From contig VBJR01000338.1 of assembly GCA_005880175.1 (NCBI GenBank), forward strand, positions 1 to 7,850: DNA of 7,850 nt. The letters are read 5' to 3'. Within the stretch, counting starts at the first letter, position 1, and every line of letters begins with the position of its first letter. This stretch comes from Chloroflexota bacterium. GTDB taxonomy: Bacteria > Chloroflexota > Dormibacteria > Dormibacterales > Dormibacteraceae. Below the pieces are notes generated by a model. The model did no database searches and was not told the DNA's origin. It saw nothing but the letters and a program-made list of their open reading frames with translations. Made by a program: the position numbers and the translations under genes. Below are positions 4,964 to 7,850 of this stretch, piece by piece.

Positions 4964-6049
4964 TCAGCCGGAGAGCGGGCAGGGACCTCCGGTCACCGGC
5001 CATTGGGGCAGGGCGCCGAACAGCGCCAGGTCCACCATGCTGCCGACGTTGGGCACGTTGGCCGCGCGGGCCAGCGGCGAGGGGTCGCCGTAGCAGATCG
5101 TCGCGTTCGACGCCTCGCTCGTCTGGTCGGCGTACGTCGTGGACCCGATGTGGACGATCAGCGGCACGTAGTAGACGATCCGGTGGACCGACGTGCAGCA
5201 CATCGCGGTGGACGAGCGCGAGGCCACGACCTCGTCGCCGCTGAACCCGGTGTTCTCGGCGCCGATCACGGTCCAGTCCGTGCCGGCGGCGCCGCGCGGC
5301 GCGCCGTTGGCGCCCAGCTGGGCGAGGAACGTGCTGCCGGGGGTCATCTCGTCAGCCTGGACGCTCGGCGCCAGGCCGCGCAGGAACGTCAGGAACGACC
5401 CGGCGTGCGGCGTCCCCAGCGTCACCACGTTGTGGACCAGCAGGCGGGGCGGGAACACGTACCGGCCGGTGGCCGGGTCCGTGCCGAGGGCGTGGTCCTG
5501 GGTGGCGTCCAGCGCCCAGCGGACGAGCAGCCCGCCCATGCTGTACGCGACCACCTGCACGTTCCGGCCCCGGCTCGTGAACTCGTCCCACAGGTACCAG
5601 GCCAGGTGGTACGCCAGGTGCCGGACGTCGGTGTTGCGGTTGTGGGAGGTCGTGCCCTCGGCCGCGCTCGGCTCGTGGGACTGCCAGCCGCCCGCCTGGC
5701 AGTCGGGGAACTCGGGGTTCGCCGCGCACTCCGCGAAGTACTCGCCGTGCGCCGCCGCGCCGGGCCGGTGGTGCGGGTCGATCCAGTCGCCCGCCGGGAC
5801 CCCGGCGTCGCAGCTGTAGTAGCCGATCTCGTGGATCGCGCCGGTCCAGCCGTCCTCGCGCAGGTCGGCGGTCAGCGGCTGCCAGTCGTTGGCCACGTTC
5901 GTGCCCGGGCAGCCGGTCGGCGCGTAGCCGTGGACCAGCACGATGTCGAACGCCTTGCTGGGGGTGAACGCGAGGGCGGCGCCCGGCGCCATCAGCAGGA
6001 CCGACACCAGCAGGACGAGCGCCAGCACCGGTACGCGGGCACGAACCAT
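4964..6049 (-). CDS. Secreted alpha/beta-hydrolase lipase/esterase
   Basis: A 361-residue protein with a classical Sec signal peptide (hydrophobic residues 6-20, probable cleavage after ALA27). The mature domain opens with DIVLVHGY (35-42), the oxyanion HG of lipases. The nucleophile elbow AYSMGG places Ser170 as catalytic. The block NVVTLGTPHAGS (207-218) is typical of bacterial triacylglycerol lipases. Asp272 in GDEVV is the likely acid, and His300 (VHIGS) or His289 the likely base; these two are inferred. Eight cysteines (47, 80, 108, 117, 284, 285, 319, 357) suggest disulfides in an exported enzyme. An insertion rich in His, Cys and Trp (about 80-140) probably forms a cap over the active site. 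The ATG start is supported by GGAGGGG (6053-6059) just upstream; the frame remains open further upstream only as a shadow of the peptidase gene. The substrate is not predictable. Confidence 0.9.
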   Translation of the reverse strand: MVRARVPVLALVLLVSVLLMAPGAALAFTPSKAFDIVLVHGYAPTGCPGTNVANDWQPLTADLREDGWTGAIHEIGYYSCDAGVPAGDWIDPHHRPGAAAHGEYFAECAANPEFPDCQAGGWQSHEPSAAEGTTSHNRNTDVRHLAYHLAWYLWDEFTSRGRNVQVVAYSMGGLLVRWALDATQDHALGTDPATGRYVFPPRLLVHNVVTLGTPHAGSFLTFLRGLAPSVQADEMTPGSTFLAQLGANGAPRGAAGTDWTVIGAENTGFSGDEVVASRSSTAMCCTSVHRIVYYVPLIVHIGSTTYADQTSEASNATICYGDPSPLARAANVPNVGSMVDLALFGALPQWPVTGGPCPLSG

Positions 6050-6097
6050 GTTCCCCTCCACCACCGGCCGTCCACCCGGGCCACCGGGCGCGGCGCG

Positions 6098-6136
6098 GGC
6101 CGCCGCGCCGGCAGTATCACACCGGCGCCGGCGGCC
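6098..6136 (-). terminator. Long hairpin between the peptidase and lipase genes
   Basis: The arms 6098-6111 (GGCCGCCGCGCCGG) and 6122-6136 pair over 14 bp with a single bulged base around the loop CAGTATCACA. It starts 15 bases beyond the peptidase stop on the minus strand and precedes the lipase ribosome site. It probably terminates or attenuates peptidase transcription before the lipase gene. There is no T-tract. Confidence 0.6.
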
Positions 6137-6142
6137 CGTCCA
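6113..6142 (-). promoter_or_regulatory. Weak candidate promoter for the lipase gene
   Basis: Minus strand TGGACG (6137-6142), 18-bp spacer, GATACT (6113-6118) preceded by TGT, resembling an extended -10. It would start transcription about 55 bases before the lipase ATG. The -10 lies in the loop of the 6098-6136 hairpin. The match is modest and the call is by eye only. Confidence 0.25.
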
Positions 6143-6150
6143 GTCGCGAG

Positions 6151-7850
6151 CTACACGAGATCGGGCCGGCGCCACTCGGCGCCGAGCACGTGGTGGTCCA
6201 GGAACGCGAGCACGGTCTCGTACCAGACGCGCGCGTTGCCCGGCTTCAGCACCCAGTGGTTCTCGTCCGGGAAGTAGAGGAACCGCGACGGCACCCCGTG
6301 CCGCTGGAGGTCGGTCCAGAGGCGCAGCGCCTCGGACAGGGGGACGCGGTAGTCGCGCAGGCCGTGGATGACCAGCATCGGCGTCCGGATCTGGCCCAGC
6401 CCGGACTTCGGCGACTGGTCGATGTAGGCCTCGGGGAACTCGTCCGGGTCCCCGAACTGGCGCGCCCAGAAGCTGTTCATGTCCGTCGTCGCCTGGAACT
6501 GGTCCAGCGCCCACAGGCTGGCGTGCGTGACGATCGCCCGGAACCGGTCCGTGTGGCCGGCCACCCAGTTGGACATGTAGCCGCCGTACGAGCCGCCCAT
6601 CGCCGCCGTGCGGGACGCGTCCAGGTCCGGCCGCGCCAGGGCCGCGTCGGTGACCGCCATCAGGTCGGCGAAGACGCGCTCGGCGGCGCCCCGGCCCCAC
6701 GCCCGCTGCACGTTGGCGTGCCCGTAGCCGGTCGAGAGCGCGGGGTCGGGCAGCAGCACCGCGTAGCCGCGCTCCGCCATCAGGTGCGGGCACCAGCGCC
6801 AGGACCACGCGTTCCAGCTCGACAGCGGTCCGCCGTGGATCCAGAGCAGCAGCGGCGCCGGCCGCTCCGGCGACGCGCCCCGGGGCAGCACCAGCCAGGC
6901 CCGGACCTCGGTCCCGTCGTCCGCGGTCGCGCTGATCTCGCTCACCTGGCCCGGCAGCTCCAGGGGCAGGCCGGGCGTCGGCAGCGCCGAGACCGCGCCC
7001 GCGGGATCGATCCGCACCACCTCGGCGGGCGACTCGTACGAGGCGCGCAGCGCGTACACGGAGCCGTCGGGCGCCGCGCACAGCGCGCTGTGGGCGCCGG
7101 CCGCCGTCAGCCGGGTCCGCTGGCCGGTCTCGACGTCGACCCGGAAGATCGGGGCCCGGCCGTTCTCGTCGGCGGCGAAGTAGATCGCCGAGCCGTCGCG
7201 CGACCACACGGGCGGCCCGGGCCACAGGTCGAGGTCGGCGGTGAGGTCGCGGCCCTGCCCGCCGTCCAGGTCCTGCAGCCACAGCGTCTGGTCGGGCGCC
7301 AGCTCCGGCGTGCCGCGGCGGACGCGGACGGCGGCGACCCGGCGGCCGTCCGGCGACACCGCCGGCGCGTGATAGTCGTGGCCGGCGGGGGCCAGCCGGC
7401 GGCACCCGCCCGCGTCGATGGCGACCAGCTCCACCTCGTGCTCGACGCCGCCCAGCGAGCGCAGCCACGTCGTCACCAGCGTGCGGCCGTCGGGCGTGAG
7501 CGCGAAGTCCGCGTCGTGCACCGCGACCCCGGCGTCCGGCGTCAGGTTCTCGGGGGCTACGGGCGCGCCGTCCACGCCGTCCAGGCGCAGCAGCCGGGCC
7601 TGGCGCGGGCCCAGGTCGTGGTCCCAGAAGCGAATCGGGTGGCCCTCCAGCAGCATCGCGTTCACGCCCGCGTCCTGGCGGCGCTTCGCCTTGGCGGCGT
7701 CGTCGCCCAGCTCGACGGCGCCGGCGAACAGCGGCGCCCTGACCACCACGGACGGGGCCCCGGCGGCCGCGACCAGCCCGTCCACGCCGCCCGGCACGGC
7801 CAGCACCGGACGCGCCTCTCCCCCGCCCGCCGGCAGCAGCCAGACGTGGC
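6151..7850 (-). CDS. S9-family acylaminoacyl/oligopeptidase (N-terminus outside window)
   Basis: The frame is open to the right edge; residues HVWLLPAGGGEARPV are readable upstream of the GTG at 7806, so that GTG is internal and the 5' end is missing. About 565 residues are visible, against roughly 600-650 for S9C enzymes. The N-terminal part is a beta-propeller with repeated blades (FALTPDGRTLV, AVSPDGRRVAAV, VWSRDGSAIYFAAD, AAPDGSVYAL). The C-terminal part is a prolyl-oligopeptidase alpha/beta-hydrolase: LWIHGGP oxyanion region, nucleophile in GGSYGGYMSNW (Ser codon 6589-6591), Asp in HGLRDYRVP (codon 6352-6354), His in ENHWVLKPG (codon 6256-6258). The Ser-Asp and Asp-His spacings of 79 and 32 residues fit the family. 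No signal peptide can be judged because the start is missing. It should cleave short peptides or acyl-amino acids, probably in the cytoplasm. Confidence 0.95.
   Translation of the reverse strand, partial: HVWLLPAGGGEARPVLAVPGGVDGLVAAAGAPSVVVRAPLFAGAVELGDDAAKAKRRQDAGVNAMLLEGHPIRFWDHDLGPRQARLLRLDGVDGAPVAPENLTPDAGVAVHDADFALTPDGRTLVTTWLRSLGGVEHEVELVAIDAGGCRRLAPAGHDYHAPAVSPDGRRVAAVRVRRGTPELAPDQTLWLQDLDGGQGRDLTADLDLWPGPPVWSRDGSAIYFAADENGRAPIFRVDVETGQRTRLTAAGAHSALCAAPDGSVYALRASYESPAEVVRIDPAGAVSALPTPGLPLELPGQVSEISATADDGTEVRAWLVLPRGASPERPAPLLLWIHGGPLSSWNAWSWRWCPHLMAERGYAVLLPDPALSTGYGHANVQRAWGRGAAERVFADLMAVTDAALARPDLDASRTAAMGGSYGGYMSNWVAGHTDRFRAIVTHASLWALDQFQATTDMNSFWARQFGDPDEFPEAYIDQSPKSGLGQIRTPMLVIHGLRDYRVPLSEALRLWTDLQRHGVPSRFLYFPDENHWVLKPGNARVWYETVLAFLDHHVLGAEWRRPDLV

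Noticed and set aside
6050..7468. Upstream extension of the lipase frame to an 834-residue fusion
   Set aside because: The extension overlaps the S9 peptidase gene on the same strand in another frame, has Arg/Gly/Pro-rich shadow composition, and the signal peptide plus strong ribosome site place the true start at 6049.

Overview
The window is GC-rich throughout (roughly 70% by eye), with GTG as well as ATG starts, short intergenic gaps and compact GC hairpins lacking long T-tracts. Together with a group II truncated haemoglobin, a cupredoxin lipoprotein and an S9 oligopeptidase, this suggests a high-GC actinobacterium, possibly of the Thermoleophilia/Solirubrobacter kind. That placement is inference; there is no rRNA or marker gene here to fix it.

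Layout. Left, on the plus strand: the 3' part of an ABC exporter (1-1695, cut by the window edge) whose stop codon overlaps the GTG start of a group II truncated haemoglobin, GlbO type (1692-2090). A convergent intergenic region (2091-2271) with two hairpins follows. Everything from 2272 to the right edge is on the minus strand. Reading in transcription order from the right: an S9-family acylaminoacyl/oligopeptidase (7850-6151, N-terminus outside the window), a long hairpin, a secreted alpha/beta-hydrolase lipase (6049-4964), a small membrane-anchored protein gene broken by a one-base frameshift (4898-4453), and a 13-bp perfect hairpin (4379-4407). After that comes a regulatory region with four direct repeats of exactly 23 bp (4255-4346), followed by a tight three-gene operon: a histidine-rich lipoprotein (4210-3194), a type 1 copper cupredoxin lipoprotein (3180-2770) and a UspA-like protein (2733-2272).

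How the parts fit. The most coherent unit is the three-gene operon. Two predicted lipoproteins carry histidine motifs (HMH, HVHP, HAHP) or a complete type 1 copper ligand set (His, Cys, His, Met), and a cytoplasmic stress-protein-like gene follows. A good actinobacterial -10 (TAGGCT) lies only 10 nt before the ATG of the first gene, so its mRNA may be leaderless, and the 23-bp repeat array sits immediately upstream of the matching -35. This looks like an envelope copper or redox module under a multi-site regulator; the copper role is inferred from ligands, not shown. The exporter-globin pair and the peptidase-lipase pair look like ordinary, separate units.

The most unusual observations are the 23-bp repeat array, the three in-frame 15-bp repeats at the start of the histidine-rich lipoprotein, and the apparent one-base deletion in the small membrane protein gene.
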